45,085 nucleotides of DNA, from contig JAYUSZ010000463.1 of assembly GCA_043755435.1 (NCBI GenBank), forward strand, positions 1-45,085, in the 5' to 3' direction. The position numbers and the translations under genes are program-made. The notes beneath the pieces were generated by a model that saw only the letters and a program-made list of their open reading frames with translations, was not told where the DNA came from and ran no database searches. How positions within the stretch are numbered: position 1 is the stretch's first letter; each line of letters starts with the position of its first letter. Source of the stretch: JANXSF01 sp043755435. GTDB lineage: Bacteria > Acidobacteriota > Terriglobia > Bryobacterales > Bryobacteraceae. Positions 1 through 7,905 of the stretch are shown here, in pieces.

Positions 1-1113
1 ATAACGCACAATACCTTGCCGCAACGTGGCGGATGGAACAGTACGCAACACGCTCTGCCCAGTGGCATCGCGCCGGCCTTCATAGTTCATGAAGAAGAAC
101 AGTTTGTCTTTTTTGATTGGTCCACCGGCACTGGCACCAAACACGTTCCTGTTCAATTGAGCCAAGGGCACACCAGCTGCATTGTTGATGAAGCTGTTTG
201 CATTCGTTGCCTTGTTGCGCAAGTATTCATAGGCTGAACCATGCAGCGTGTTCGTGCCACCTTTGGTGATCAACGCCACCTGAGCGCCAGAGCTGCGCCC
301 CTGGTCAGCATTGGCGTTAGTTGTGGTGACGCGGAATTCCTGGACAGAATCCAAGGTTACACGCAGAACACTCTTGAAAGCCTCGCGGGTCTGCTGTTCA
401 TTCACGTCGATGCCGTCCAGCGTAACGTTTGCCTGATCACTGCGGCCTCCATTCACTGCGCCGCTTCGGTCGGTGGTGGTGGCCGTGCTACCCGGTTGGT
501 CGGTAAAGCTTACACCTGGCTGCAATGACAAAAGCCCCACAACGTTTCGACCCTCAAAGGGAAGTTGAGTAATGGGCTTGGTTCCAAAAGAGTTTCCAAC
601 AGTAGCGTCAGTGGTGTTCACTTGCAAGGTATCCGATACGACTGATATGGTCTCAGTCACGGCCCCCACTTTCTCGAAAGTAACGTTCACGGTTGCCGGT
701 GTGTTCACTAACAGCCGAATGCTGTTCACCATAACATCGGCGAAGCCAGCTGCTTTGGCCGATAGACGATATTCACCCGGAATCACCTGCACAAATGCAT
801 AGCGGCCCTGTCCGTCCGACTTTGTATCGCGGGATGCGCGAGTCCCCGTGTTCTCCAGAACAATCGCCACATTGGGAATGGCAGCTCCAGTTGGGTCGAG
901 TACCGAACCGTTCAGCGTGGTGGCAGTCTGGGCCTGAAGAGTTGGAGCAAGGCAGGCGGCCATTATTATGGTGGCAACGGCTGTCTTGCAAAGTTGAAAT
1001 GTTTGGTGCGCTCGATCGGAACTGAGACCAAGCGATGAAAAGTAGTTCGGCGAAAAACGAGTCATCGCGGGTACCGATGCCGTGGGTACCGGAGAAAGTG
1101 TATTTATTTTCAT
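1..1113 (-). CDS. TonB-dependent receptor, Oar-like, carboxypeptidase-regulatory-like N-terminus (partial)
   Basis: The reading frame opens at 1113 and is still open at the window edge, giving 371 residues; the 3' end, including the beta-barrel, lies outside. A hydrophobic export segment (about residues 45-65, ending LAPTLQAQ) is followed by a carboxypeptidase-regulatory-like domain (TTLNGSVLDPTGAAIPNV, then GRYAFVQVIPGEYRL) and a plug-like region (PFEGRNVVGLLSLQPGV, LDGIDVNEQQT, GGTNTLHGSAYEYLRNK). These are hallmarks of acidobacterial outer-membrane TonB-dependent receptors of the Oar type, whose substrates are rarely known. ATG 1113 has a GAGG box 7 bases upstream; an in-frame ATG lies at 1125, and the signal peptide sits unusually far in, so an internal start (ATG at 1065) is possible. 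The hydrolase gene lies 141 bp upstream in the same orientation. Confidence 0.85.
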   Translation of the reverse strand, partial: MKINTLSPVPTASVPAMTRFSPNYFSSLGLSSDRAHQTFQLCKTAVATIIMAACLAPTLQAQTATTLNGSVLDPTGAAIPNVAIVLENTGTRASRDTKSDGQGRYAFVQVIPGEYRLSAKAAGFADVMVNSIRLLVNTPATVNVTFEKVGAVTETISVVSDTLQVNTTDATVGNSFGTKPITQLPFEGRNVVGLLSLQPGVSFTDQPGSTATTTDRSGAVNGGRSDQANVTLDGIDVNEQQTREAFKSVLRVTLDSVQEFRVTTTNANADQGRSSGAQVALITKGGTNTLHGSAYEYLRNKATNANSFINNAAGVPLAQLNRNVFGASAGGPIKKDKLFFFMNYEGRRDATGQSVLRTVPSATLRQGIVRY

Positions 1114-1254
1114 TGAATCCCTCATCTAAGAAAGCGCTTCCATCAACGAGGGGAACCGCAATCACCTGTATTGATAACAGTGTAAGGGTAAGTTAGTCGA
1201 GTGTCAAAGGGGCCAGACCACGCCGTCAAGGGTTTCTAGAGAGTTTCCACGTCT

Positions 1255-2133
1255 TCACATCTTCAGAAGAAACCGGTCAAACCAACGCACCATTTCCCCC
1301 ATATAATCAGGGGGATTCACAGCGCCTGGAAACGTTGGCCCATGCCCTGCCCCTGGAATTTTTAGTAACTTCACAGTAACTCCAGCAGCCTTCAACTTCG
1401 CCTCCATTTCCTCTGATTGCGAATAGTTCACCTGGTCATCCTTATCGCCATGCATCAACAAAAACGGTGGATCATCAGCCGAGATGTAAGTGACTGGCGA
1501 AGCCTCTTTATGCAGACGATACTCTGCCGTATCCTTCGCCTCAGCGGTTGGCCTAGCCATGCCGAGGAGAAACCGTCCGTTGTCACCAGTAAGAAAATCC
1601 ACCGGAGCAGCCCGTGCAACCACGCACTGCACCTTGGCACTTTCACGCTCCACTGGATCTGGATCCATAGAAATCCCTTTGCCATCCAAGGTGCCCAGCA
1701 TACTAACCAGATGTCCGCCGGACGACCCGCCAGATGCGCCAATCCGATCTGCTCGAATGCCGAACTTAGCTGCATTGTGACGAACGAATCGAACCGCACG
1801 CTGTACGTCCTCCACCGGTGCCGGATACCGGAATCGAGGCAATGCGCGATGGTTCACGCTAAATACCGTGTATCCAGCCGCGGCCAGAGCCTTTGCATAT
1901 TGCTGAGATTGCCCGTTTGATTTCAGTTCTGGAGCGCTATAGGCAAGCGGTGCCGTCCATCCACTGCCGGAAACGTAGACGACGCCATAACCGTTCGGCC
2001 GCACCGGTTTGTAGACATCCAAAAGCAAGGCCGCGCCGGAATGCATTCCATAGACGATGTTCGATTCAATGCTAAAAGTTTCGGCGGCCGACAAGCACGC
2101 GGCAAGTAGGATAGTGGTTTGGAAGATTTTCAT
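1255..2133 (-). CDS. Exported alpha/beta hydrolase (esterase/lipase-like)
   Basis: The product has 292 residues with an N-terminal signal peptide (about 1-18). It shows the alpha/beta-hydrolase pattern: a VVYVSGSGW oxyanion-type strand near 51-59, the nucleophile elbow GGSSGGH with Ser137, an acid in LLMHGDKDD (about 226-233), and the catalytic His264 in GAGHG. The GGSxGG elbow and YRYPAP-like segment (FRYPAPVEDVQRAVRF) place it near the BD-FAE/Abhydrolase_3 type esterases, which usually cleave acyl esters on sugars or small molecules in the periplasm. The substrate cannot be read from sequence. It is transcribed toward the TonB-dependent receptor and away from the small-peptide/GH95 genes. 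Confidence 0.85.
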   Translation of the reverse strand: MKIFQTTILLAACLSAAETFSIESNIVYGMHSGAALLLDVYKPVRPNGYGVVYVSGSGWTAPLAYSAPELKSNGQSQQYAKALAAAGYTVFSVNHRALPRFRYPAPVEDVQRAVRFVRHNAAKFGIRADRIGASGGSSGGHLVSMLGTLDGKGISMDPDPVERESAKVQCVVARAAPVDFLTGDNGRFLLGMARPTAEAKDTAEYRLHKEASPVTYISADDPPFLLMHGDKDDQVNYSQSEEMEAKLKAAGVTVKLLKIPGAGHGPTFPGAVNPPDYMGEMVRWFDRFLLKM

Positions 2134-2221
2134 GACGGTTTAGGCGGTCCTGTAATTATAAAGGAGGTGGAACCGCTCTACACTTCAAACCACAAAGCGC
2201 CGATATACAATTTAGGAACTT

Positions 2222-2431
2222 ATGCGATATCTCCTCAGCCTACTTCTGTGCCTAAGCTTAACCGTCCCAACCGTGGCGAAGACCCCCAAGACCACTCGCC
2301 GCTCCGGCACTACAAGGCACATCAAAAAGATTAAGCACAAGAGAATCAAACCAGCCAGCCAGAATAAATACAAAGCTCCCAAAGCCGCCAAGCGCCCGAA
2401 GGTTACTAAGGCTAAAAGCAGAAAAGCTTAG
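2222..2431 (+). CDS. Small Lys/Arg-rich exported peptide, unrecognised
   Basis: This 69-residue ORF starts with a clear signal peptide (MRYLLSLLLCLSLTVPTVA), followed by a mature part of about 50 residues dominated by Lys, Arg, Ala and Pro (for example KKIKHKRIKP and KAAKRPKVTKAKSRKA). The mature peptide must be strongly basic and disordered. AGGA four bases before the ATG is a weak ribosome-binding site. No family is recognised. Possible roles include binding nucleic acid or acidic polysaccharide outside the cell, but that is a guess from composition. The GH95 gene follows 42 bp downstream in the same direction. Confidence 0.55.
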   Translation: MRYLLSLLLCLSLTVPTVAKTPKTTRRSGTTRHIKKIKHKRIKPASQNKYKAPKAAKRPKVTKAKSRKA

Positions 2432-2473
2432 CCAAAAGCTTCAACCTCCCATCAGGAAGTGTAGTCTTAAAGA

Positions 2474-4900
2474 ATGCGAACTTCCCGCAGAACCTTCCTC
2501 AGCGCTATAGGGGCCAGCACGGTTGTTTCCGCTGCTTCCACCGACAAGCCCTGGGCCCTTTGGTACAAAACCCCAGCCATTGAATGGACCGATGCTCTCC
2601 CCGTCGGCAACGGCAGCTTAGGTGCCATGGTTTTCGGCGGCACCACCTCTGAACGGCTGCAGCTTAACGACGGCACATTATGGTCCGGCGCACCCAGTGA
2701 TTGGAACAATCCCGCAGCCAAACAGCATCTCCTCGAAGTTCGCCGCCTTGTGCTGGATGAACAAAACTATGCCGCCGCATCTGAACTCACCAAGAAGATG
2801 CAAGGGCCCTATAACCAGTCCTTTCAGCCCCTCGGAAATCTCCACCTCAAGTTCGCCGCAAGCAAAACCTCTGACTATCGCCGCGAGTTGGATCTGGATA
2901 CCGCCCTCGCCTCCGTCACTTACTCAGCCGACGGTGCAACCCATCAACGCGAAATCTTTTCCAGCGCGCCCAGCCAATGCCTGGTACTCCGGCTTACTGC
3001 ACCGAAACTGAACTTTTCCATATCTCTCGATTGCCCACTGCAGTTTGAAGTCGCAACCGAAGGTTCCAATACTCTGGTTCTTCGCGGCAAAGCGCCAAAG
3101 CACGTGGACCCCAACTATCTCCGCAACACCAAGGATCCTGTAATCTTCAGCCCCGCTGATGGCCAAGGCATGCGCTTTGAAATCCGTCTGCGCGCCACAA
3201 CCGAAGGTGGCTCTGTCCGCGCCAATGGCTCCGAACTTCAAATCACCGGCGCCAAGGCAGTAACTCTGCAGCTAGTTTCGGTAACCGGCTTCCGAAGTTA
3301 CGATAAAGACCCTGACCTATCCGCCGAATCACTCAGCTCAATCGCCAAAAAGAAAATGAGCGCAGCCAGCAGCAAGGGCTACGCCGAACTTCGCCGCGAA
3401 CATATTGCCGATCATCAACGCTTTTTCCGTCGCGTCTCACTCGACCTTGGCCTGGCCGATCCCACCCCCACCAACGAACGAGTCCTCAATGCCCGTGCCG
3501 ATCCGCAACTAGCCGCCCTCTATTTCCAATATGGCCGCTACTTGTTAATCGCTAGCTCCCGCCCAGGTTCGCAGCCGGCCAATCTGCAAGGCATGTGGAG
3601 TGAACTGGTTCGTCCCCCCTGGTCCTCTAATTGGACAGTTAACATCAATACTGAAATGAATTACTGGCATGCCGAGACCACTAACTTGGCTGAGTTACAT
3701 CAACCCCTGTTCGACTTAATCGAAGGGCTATCTGTAACTGGTGCAAAAACTGCCGATGTGAATTACGGAGCCCGTGGTTGGGTGGCCCACCACAACGTCG
3801 ACATCTGGCGGCATTCCGCACCCGTCGGAGCTGGTTCCGGCGATCCAACCTGGGCAAACTGGCCCATGGCTGGACCATGGTTGTGCCAGCATCTTTGGGA
3901 GCATTACATGTTCGGCGGTGACGTCGAGTTCTTGAAGAAACGAGCTTATCCGCTGATGAAAGGTGCCGCTGAATTCTGTCTCGATTGGCTGGTTGAGGAT
4001 CATGATGCCCACTTAGTAACCTGCCCCAGCGTTTCTCCGGAAAATCCATTTCTAACTTCCAAAGGCGAACGAGCCTCCGTCGCCGCCGCATCCACCATGG
4101 ATCTGCAATTGATCCGTAATTTATTCCTCCACGTAATTGCCGCTGCCGACAAGCTAGAGACCGACAGCGAATTCAGCGAGACCCTCCAGACAGCCTTGGT
4201 AAAACTCTATCCCCTGAAAATCGGCAAGCGTGGCCAGTTGCAAGAATGGTGGAAGGATTTCGAAGAAAAAGAGCCGGGCCATCGTCACGTGTCTCACTTG
4301 TTCGCTGTATATCCCGGCGAACAGATCACGCCCCGCAGCACTCCAGACCTGGCCAAAGCGGCACGCAAATCGCTTGACCTCCGCCTCTCTTCTGGCGGCG
4401 GCTATACCGGATGGAGCCGCGCATGGATCACCGGACTCTGGGCCCGCTTCGGCGAAGGTGCCAAGGCCCATGAATCTTTGTTGGCTCTGTTTAAGGAGAG
4501 TACTGGCCCCAACTTGTTCGATACTCATCCTGCCGGCAACTCCCGTATTTTTCAAATCGACGGCAACTTTGGCGGAACAGCTGCCATTGCCGAGATGCTG
4601 CTGCAAAGTCACGACGAAGAAATCGCGCTCCTGCCCGCGCTCCCACCAGCATGGGCCGATGGACGCGTCACTGGTCTCCGCGCTCGCGGTGGACTTGAAG
4701 TTAGTCTGGCATGGAAAAACGGTCGCGCCGTCTCAGCTACTTTGAAAGCTCGGCGTGCTTCCGAAATGCAATTACGCGCTCCCTTCGGTCAGCGCATCGT
4801 CGAAGTGGTTCGCGATGGAACCGTACAACGCGTTGTCCCAGCCACTGACATGCCAATCAAATTTCGTGCCGGGGAAACCGTCGAACTCAGGTTTACATAG
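2474..4900 (+). CDS. Glycoside hydrolase family 95, alpha-L-fucosidase-like, Tat-exported
   Basis: The 808-residue product is full length for GH95, inverting enzymes that release terminal alpha-1,2-L-fucose (some members act on L-galactose). A twin-arginine signal (SRRTFL, R5-R6) implies folded export. The N-terminal super-beta-sandwich begins WYKTPAIEWTDALPVGNG, with the family segment LGAMVFGG. The (alpha/alpha)6 barrel shows NINTEMNYW with N390 and N392, the C-P-S-V-S-P-E-N motif with E523, HRHVSHLFAVYPG, and FQIDGNFGGTAA with D696. These match the Asn/Asn/Glu/Asp active site known from the bifidobacterial enzyme AfcA. The gene is followed 2 bp later by a GNAT gene, so the two are probably co-transcribed. 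It suggests use of fucosylated plant or microbial glycans. Confidence 0.92.
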   Translation: MRTSRRTFLSAIGASTVVSAASTDKPWALWYKTPAIEWTDALPVGNGSLGAMVFGGTTSERLQLNDGTLWSGAPSDWNNPAAKQHLLEVRRLVLDEQNYAAASELTKKMQGPYNQSFQPLGNLHLKFAASKTSDYRRELDLDTALASVTYSADGATHQREIFSSAPSQCLVLRLTAPKLNFSISLDCPLQFEVATEGSNTLVLRGKAPKHVDPNYLRNTKDPVIFSPADGQGMRFEIRLRATTEGGSVRANGSELQITGAKAVTLQLVSVTGFRSYDKDPDLSAESLSSIAKKKMSAASSKGYAELRREHIADHQRFFRRVSLDLGLADPTPTNERVLNARADPQLAALYFQYGRYLLIASSRPGSQPANLQGMWSELVRPPWSSNWTVNINTEMNYWHAETTNLAELHQPLFDLIEGLSVTGAKTADVNYGARGWVAHHNVDIWRHSAPVGAGSGDPTWANWPMAGPWLCQHLWEHYMFGGDVEFLKKRAYPLMKGAAEFCLDWLVEDHDAHLVTCPSVSPENPFLTSKGERASVAAASTMDLQLIRNLFLHVIAAADKLETDSEFSETLQTALVKLYPLKIGKRGQLQEWWKDFEEKEPGHRHVSHLFAVYPGEQITPRSTPDLAKAARKSLDLRLSSGGGYTGWSRAWITGLWARFGEGAKAHESLLALFKESTGPNLFDTHPAGNSRIFQIDGNFGGTAAIAEMLLQSHDEEIALLPALPPAWADGRVTGLRARGGLEVSLAWKNGRAVSATLKARRASEMQLRAPFGQRIVEVVRDGTVQRVVPATDMPIKFRAGETVELRFT

Positions 4901-4902
4901 TT

Positions 4903-5337
4903 ATGGAAGTCCTTCCTTATCTGCCCACCCACCTCGACGCTTGTCTTGCTATTTTTGATTCCAATACCCCAACGTTTTTCCAACCAGCCGAGCACGAATC
5001 CTTTGCTCAATTCCTCCAAAATCCCAATTGCACTTTCATCGTCTTAGAACATGACGAGGCCATTATTGGCTGCGGAGGTTTCTACCTGGACGATTCCAAA
5101 ACCCACGCCCGCTTATGTTGGGGAATGATTCACCAAAGCGCTCAACGCCAAGGCCTGGGCCGCTTCCTGCTTCTCTATCGGATTCGAGAAATCGGCAAAG
5201 CAGGTGCTGTTCAAATGGTCTCTCTTCAAACTTCCCCAGCGGCTGCAACCTTCTATGAAAAGCAAGGGTTCAAGCTAACTCAGCCGACGCATTCTCACAT
5301 TATCGAAATGGTAATGAAACTAACAGTCTGTCCGTAA
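4903..5337 (+). CDS. GNAT family N-acetyltransferase
   Basis: The product has 144 residues, typical of a single GNAT domain that transfers acetyl from acetyl-CoA to an amine. Motif A, which binds the CoA pyrophosphate, is visible as QRQGLGRFLL around residues 85-95, preceded by the strand CWGMIH. The C-terminal ATFYEKQGFK is the usual motif B segment. The start codon is 2 bp after the GH95 stop, so translation is probably coupled. The acceptor cannot be inferred; neither a role in peptide modification nor in detoxification can be excluded. Confidence 0.85.
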   Translation: MEVLPYLPTHLDACLAIFDSNTPTFFQPAEHESFAQFLQNPNCTFIVLEHDEAIIGCGGFYLDDSKTHARLCWGMIHQSAQRQGLGRFLLLYRIREIGKAGAVQMVSLQTSPAAATFYEKQGFKLTQPTHSHIIEMVMKLTVCP

Positions 5338-5720
5338 AGACCAAAGCGGCAGTGGCGCACTTTCGGGTGATCCACTCATACACCTCGGAAGTCACCTAAC
5401 CTAAATGGTGAGTGCCCTTTCGTTCCCAATTCACCTGCATAGGGCAGGGACCGGGACTAGGTAGAATGCGCGCGGGTTGCGAAATCCGGGCCTGCAATTC
5501 CCTTGAAGATGTTCTGCTTACGGAAGATCCCCAACCCAAACCACTTCCCTTCTACAAGTGTTCGTGATACCCTACCTCGTGTGCCGGTGATTATGCAGCT
5601 AAAACGCCTTTCCGGCTGCCCAATAAGTATCTTGCCGGTTACCGTAAACCTCCTTATCTGGGGCGCTCGGCACCAACAAACCGGTGCTCCATGGTCAACT
5701 AAGTCAGCTAAAGGAAAACT
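5338..5720. other. 383-bp intergenic region without a recognised gene
   Basis: No coding frame here has convincing protein character on either strand. A 73-codon frame (5503-5724) runs into the next start but has low-complexity, non-family content. No tRNA cloverleaf, long inverted repeat or clear terminator was found by eye. An AAGGA box at 5711-5715 serves the beta-propeller gene that starts at 5721. Confidence 0.5.
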
Positions 5721-6836
5721 ATGAGCAGCGTAAGAGTACTCGTCGGTACGCGCAAAGGCGCGTTTATTTTAACCTCCGATGGCAAGCGTCAAAAGTGGCA
5801 AGTGGATGGCCCCCATTTCGCCGGCTTTGAAATGTACCATCTGAAAGGATCACCGGTTGACCCTAATCGTATCTACGCATCCCAATGCAGTCCATGGTTC
5901 GGCCAGTTGATACAACGTTCAAACGACGGTGGCAAATCCTTCGAACCTGTCGGCAACAAGTTCCTCTACGACGGCATCCCCGGCACACATCAGTGGTACG
6001 ACGGCACTCCTCACCCATGGGAATTCAAACGTGTCTGGCATCTGGAGCCATCCCTCACCGATACCGATACCGTTTACGCCGGCGTCGAAGATGCCGCCAT
6101 GTTCAAAACCACCGACGGCGGCCTAACTTGGAATGAACTCTCCGGCCTGCGCGGCCATGGCTCAGGATCGCAATGGGCACCAGGTGCCGGCGGCATGGGC
6201 TTGCATACCATTCTCATTGATCCCACCAACCCGCAGCGAATGTACATCGCCATTTCCGCTGCAGGAGCCTTCCGCACCGACGACAGTGGCACCACTTGGA
6301 AGCCTATTAATAAAGGACTCAGCTCACTCCATATTCCAGACCCAGTCGCTGAAGTCGGTCACTGCGTCCATCGCATTGCACTCCACCCTTCCAACCCGAA
6401 TCGATTGTTCATGCAGAAACATTGGGACGTCCTGCGCACCGATAACGCCGGTGAACAGTGGGAAGAGATCAGCGGCAATCTCCCTACTGATTTCGGCTTC
6501 GTCATCGACGTGCATGCTCACGAACCCAATACTATTTACGTTGTGCCCATCAAAAGCGATTCCGAACATTTCCCCATCGATGGAAAACTACAAGTCTTCC
6601 GCAGTCGCTCCGGTGGCTATGAATGGGAGGCTCTAACCAACGGACTCCCCCAAAGCAATTGCTACGTCAACATCCTCCGCGAAGCCATGGCCGTCGATTC
6701 CCTCGATTCCTGCGGCATCTACTTCGGAACAACCGGCGGCCAAGTCTACGCCTCAGCCGATGCCGGCGACAATTGGGCCCCCATCGTGCGCGACCTTCCC
6801 GCAGTCCTATCCGTTGAAGTGCAGACCATCCCGTGA
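5721..6836 (+). CDS. BNR/Asp-box beta-propeller protein (sialidase/VPS10-like fold)
   Basis: The 371-residue protein contains at least six Asp-box repeats of the S/T-x-D-x-G-x-x-W/F type: SNDGGKSF (67-74), TTDGGLTW, TDDSGTTW, TDNAGEQW, the degenerate SRSGGYEW and SADAGDNW. Spacing of about 50 residues predicts a six- or seven-bladed beta-propeller. No signal peptide is visible (it begins MSSVRVLVGTRKGAF), so it is probably cytoplasmic, unlike secreted sialidases, and no sialidase Arg triad is evident. AAGGA lies 6 bases before the ATG. Its stop overlaps the GTG of the MoaD/ThiS-like gene by 4 bases, so the two proteins are likely made together. Function is unknown. Confidence 0.85.
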   Translation: MSSVRVLVGTRKGAFILTSDGKRQKWQVDGPHFAGFEMYHLKGSPVDPNRIYASQCSPWFGQLIQRSNDGGKSFEPVGNKFLYDGIPGTHQWYDGTPHPWEFKRVWHLEPSLTDTDTVYAGVEDAAMFKTTDGGLTWNELSGLRGHGSGSQWAPGAGGMGLHTILIDPTNPQRMYIAISAAGAFRTDDSGTTWKPINKGLSSLHIPDPVAEVGHCVHRIALHPSNPNRLFMQKHWDVLRTDNAGEQWEEISGNLPTDFGFVIDVHAHEPNTIYVVPIKSDSEHFPIDGKLQVFRSRSGGYEWEALTNGLPQSNCYVNILREAMAVDSLDSCGIYFGTTGGQVYASADAGDNWAPIVRDLPAVLSVEVQTIP

Positions 6837-7129
6837 TCAGAGTAGTTTTGCCAGCTCACTTACGAAACCTGTCCAAAACAGCAGGTGAAGTTACTCTGGA
6901 AGTAAGTGGCCCAGTAACTATCCAAGCCTTGCTTGATGCCTTGGAGCTGCAATACCCCATGCTCCAAGGCACTATCCGCGATCATGGCACCCTGCTGCGC
7001 CGGCCGTTTGTTAGGTTCTTCGCTTGTTCGGAGGACGTTTCTCATGAAACTCACGATTTCGTCCTGCCCGAAGCCGTCGTCTCAGGAACCGAGCCCTTTT
7101 TGATCATCGGCGCAATCTCTGGAGGCTAG
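6833..7129 (+). CDS. MoaD/ThiS-like ubiquitin-fold protein with C-terminal GlyGly
   Basis: The 98-residue product begins MIRVVLPAHLRNLSK and ends EPFLIIGAISGG. The beta-grasp pattern and the exact C-terminal Gly-Gly are the signature of sulfur-carrier proteins of the MoaD/ThiS family, which are adenylated by an E1-like enzyme at the terminal Gly and then thiocarboxylated; archaeal relatives (SAMPs) can be conjugated to Lys. The GTG start lies inside the previous stop (GTGA overlap), so translation is coupled to the beta-propeller gene. No moaE, moeB/thiF or thiazole gene lies in this window, so classical molybdopterin or thiamine service is not supported by context. The insertion around RRPFVRFFACSEDVSHETHDF is typical of the MoaD side of the family. 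Confidence 0.82.
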   Translation: MIRVVLPAHLRNLSKTAGEVTLEVSGPVTIQALLDALELQYPMLQGTIRDHGTLLRRPFVRFFACSEDVSHETHDFVLPEAVVSGTEPFLIIGAISGG

Positions 7130-7138
7130 TCAACTAAC

Positions 7139-7537
7139 TTAACTCTGCGGAAACAAGAATCCTTCCTCCGCAAAATGCTGGTCAAACGCGAATGCCCTGC
7201 GAACCTGCCGTTGCCGCATCACCTCAAAACTGCTGCAATCCACCAGGCTTAACTTCCTTCGCCGTGCCGCAAGTCGCGCCGCCATTGCAATCCTGTGCAC
7301 CTGCTCATCAACCCAGTGCACATTTATCATTGGCCGCATCTCTTCCTCAATCACTCGGACCGCTTCCAAACCCAAACGATGCTGCGCCAAAGCACAACAT
7401 TCCATTAATACATAGTTGCTGGTAAGCAGCGCCTCCTGCGAATCCAGTAACAAACCCCAAGTCTCTTTGGCTAAATTATGCTCAAGGTCATCGCGATCCA
7501 GAACTGCATAAATTGCTGAGGTGTCTACAAAGGTCAT
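7139..7537 (-). CDS. vapC: PIN-domain ribonuclease toxin (VapC family)
   Basis: The 132-residue PIN domain carries the acidic metal-binding residues expected of VapC ribonucleases: D5 in FVDTSAIYA, E46 in YVLMECCAL, D100 in LSLVDCSSF and D119 in FAFDQHF. Such toxins cleave RNA, often tRNA or 23S rRNA, and are held inactive by their antitoxin. The start overlaps the antitoxin stop by 4 bases (ATGA), the standard arrangement. Convergent with the MoaD-like gene, with 9 bp between them. Confidence 0.88.
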   Translation of the reverse strand: MTFVDTSAIYAVLDRDDLEHNLAKETWGLLLDSQEALLTSNYVLMECCALAQHRLGLEAVRVIEEEMRPMINVHWVDEQVHRIAMAARLAARRRKLSLVDCSSFEVMRQRQVRRAFAFDQHFAEEGFLFPQS

Positions 7538-7785
7538 GATTCACCAAACGCATTTGCCAAATAACGGTCATGCTCCCGGCTTCCGTTTGGTGACCCCGAC
7601 CCAAATCGCCCCGCCGCAAGTCGCGCCCGCTCCAGCCGATCCGCAGAGTTGATCCCACCTTCCTGTTTAACCAGCAGATCAACTCCAATGCGTATCAACT
7701 CCGCAACCGATTGGTCTCGCGCAACCGACATTTGCCGTAAGGTTTCCGCTTGAGATTCGGTTAGCTGAATTTGAGTTCGTATCAT
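7534..7785 (-). CDS. vapB: Ribbon-helix-helix antitoxin of the VapBC pair
   Basis: The chosen start (7785) gives 83 residues beginning MIRTQIQLTESQAETLRQM, a CopG/RHH fold: a beta-strand that contacts DNA followed by two helices (QAETLRQMSVARD and SVAELIRIGVDLLV). The C-terminal half (about 50-83) is Arg-rich and probably wraps the toxin. An upstream start at 7872 would add 29 residues with no family character, so it was rejected. The stop overlaps the toxin start. The start codon sits directly behind a TATAGT box and within one of two TGATTACA repeats, so autoregulation and a very short or absent leader are likely. Confidence 0.82.
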   Translation of the reverse strand: MIRTQIQLTESQAETLRQMSVARDQSVAELIRIGVDLLVKQEGGINSADRLERARLAAGRFGSGSPNGSREHDRYLANAFGES

Positions 7786-7813
7786 GATTACACTATAGCA
7801 AAATGTGATTACA
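7785..7813 (-). promoter_or_regulatory. Putative VapBC operator: two direct repeats 21 bp apart
   Basis: The octamer TGATTACA (plus-strand reading) occurs at 7785-7792 and again at 7806-7813, in the same orientation and exactly 21 bp apart, that is two helical turns. A TATAGT -10-like box on the minus strand (7792-7797) lies between them. Paired sites on one DNA face are what RHH antitoxins usually bind. No good -35 element was found. This is inference from spacing; binding is untested. Confidence 0.5.
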
Positions 7814-7905
7814 TGATGTTTACAACGATCCCAGATCGAACCCCTTGGTCTTTGTCCTCCGATTACGAGCATTGATTCTGGTTGCTGCGGAGATCCGGTC
7901 TTGGT

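Noticed and set aside
773..1165. 130-codon minus-strand frame covering the 5' end of the first receptor
   Set aside because: The true frame, shifted from this one, gives a continuous TonB-dependent receptor with signal peptide and plug motifs.
2119..2334. 71-codon plus-strand frame and an orphan AAGGAGGTG box at 2161-2169
   Set aside because: No start codon lies at a proper distance from the box, and the frame overlaps the better small exported peptide. The box is probably chance.
5338..5720. Possible tRNA or small RNA
   Set aside because: A tGGTTGCGAAATCC-like string recalls a T-arm but no cloverleaf could be folded around it.
5503..5724. 73-codon plus-strand frame that overlaps the start of the beta-propeller gene (ATGA)
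   Set aside because: The overlap looks like coupling, but the peptide has no domain character, no ribosome-binding site and unremarkable codon content; the next gene has its own AAGGA box.
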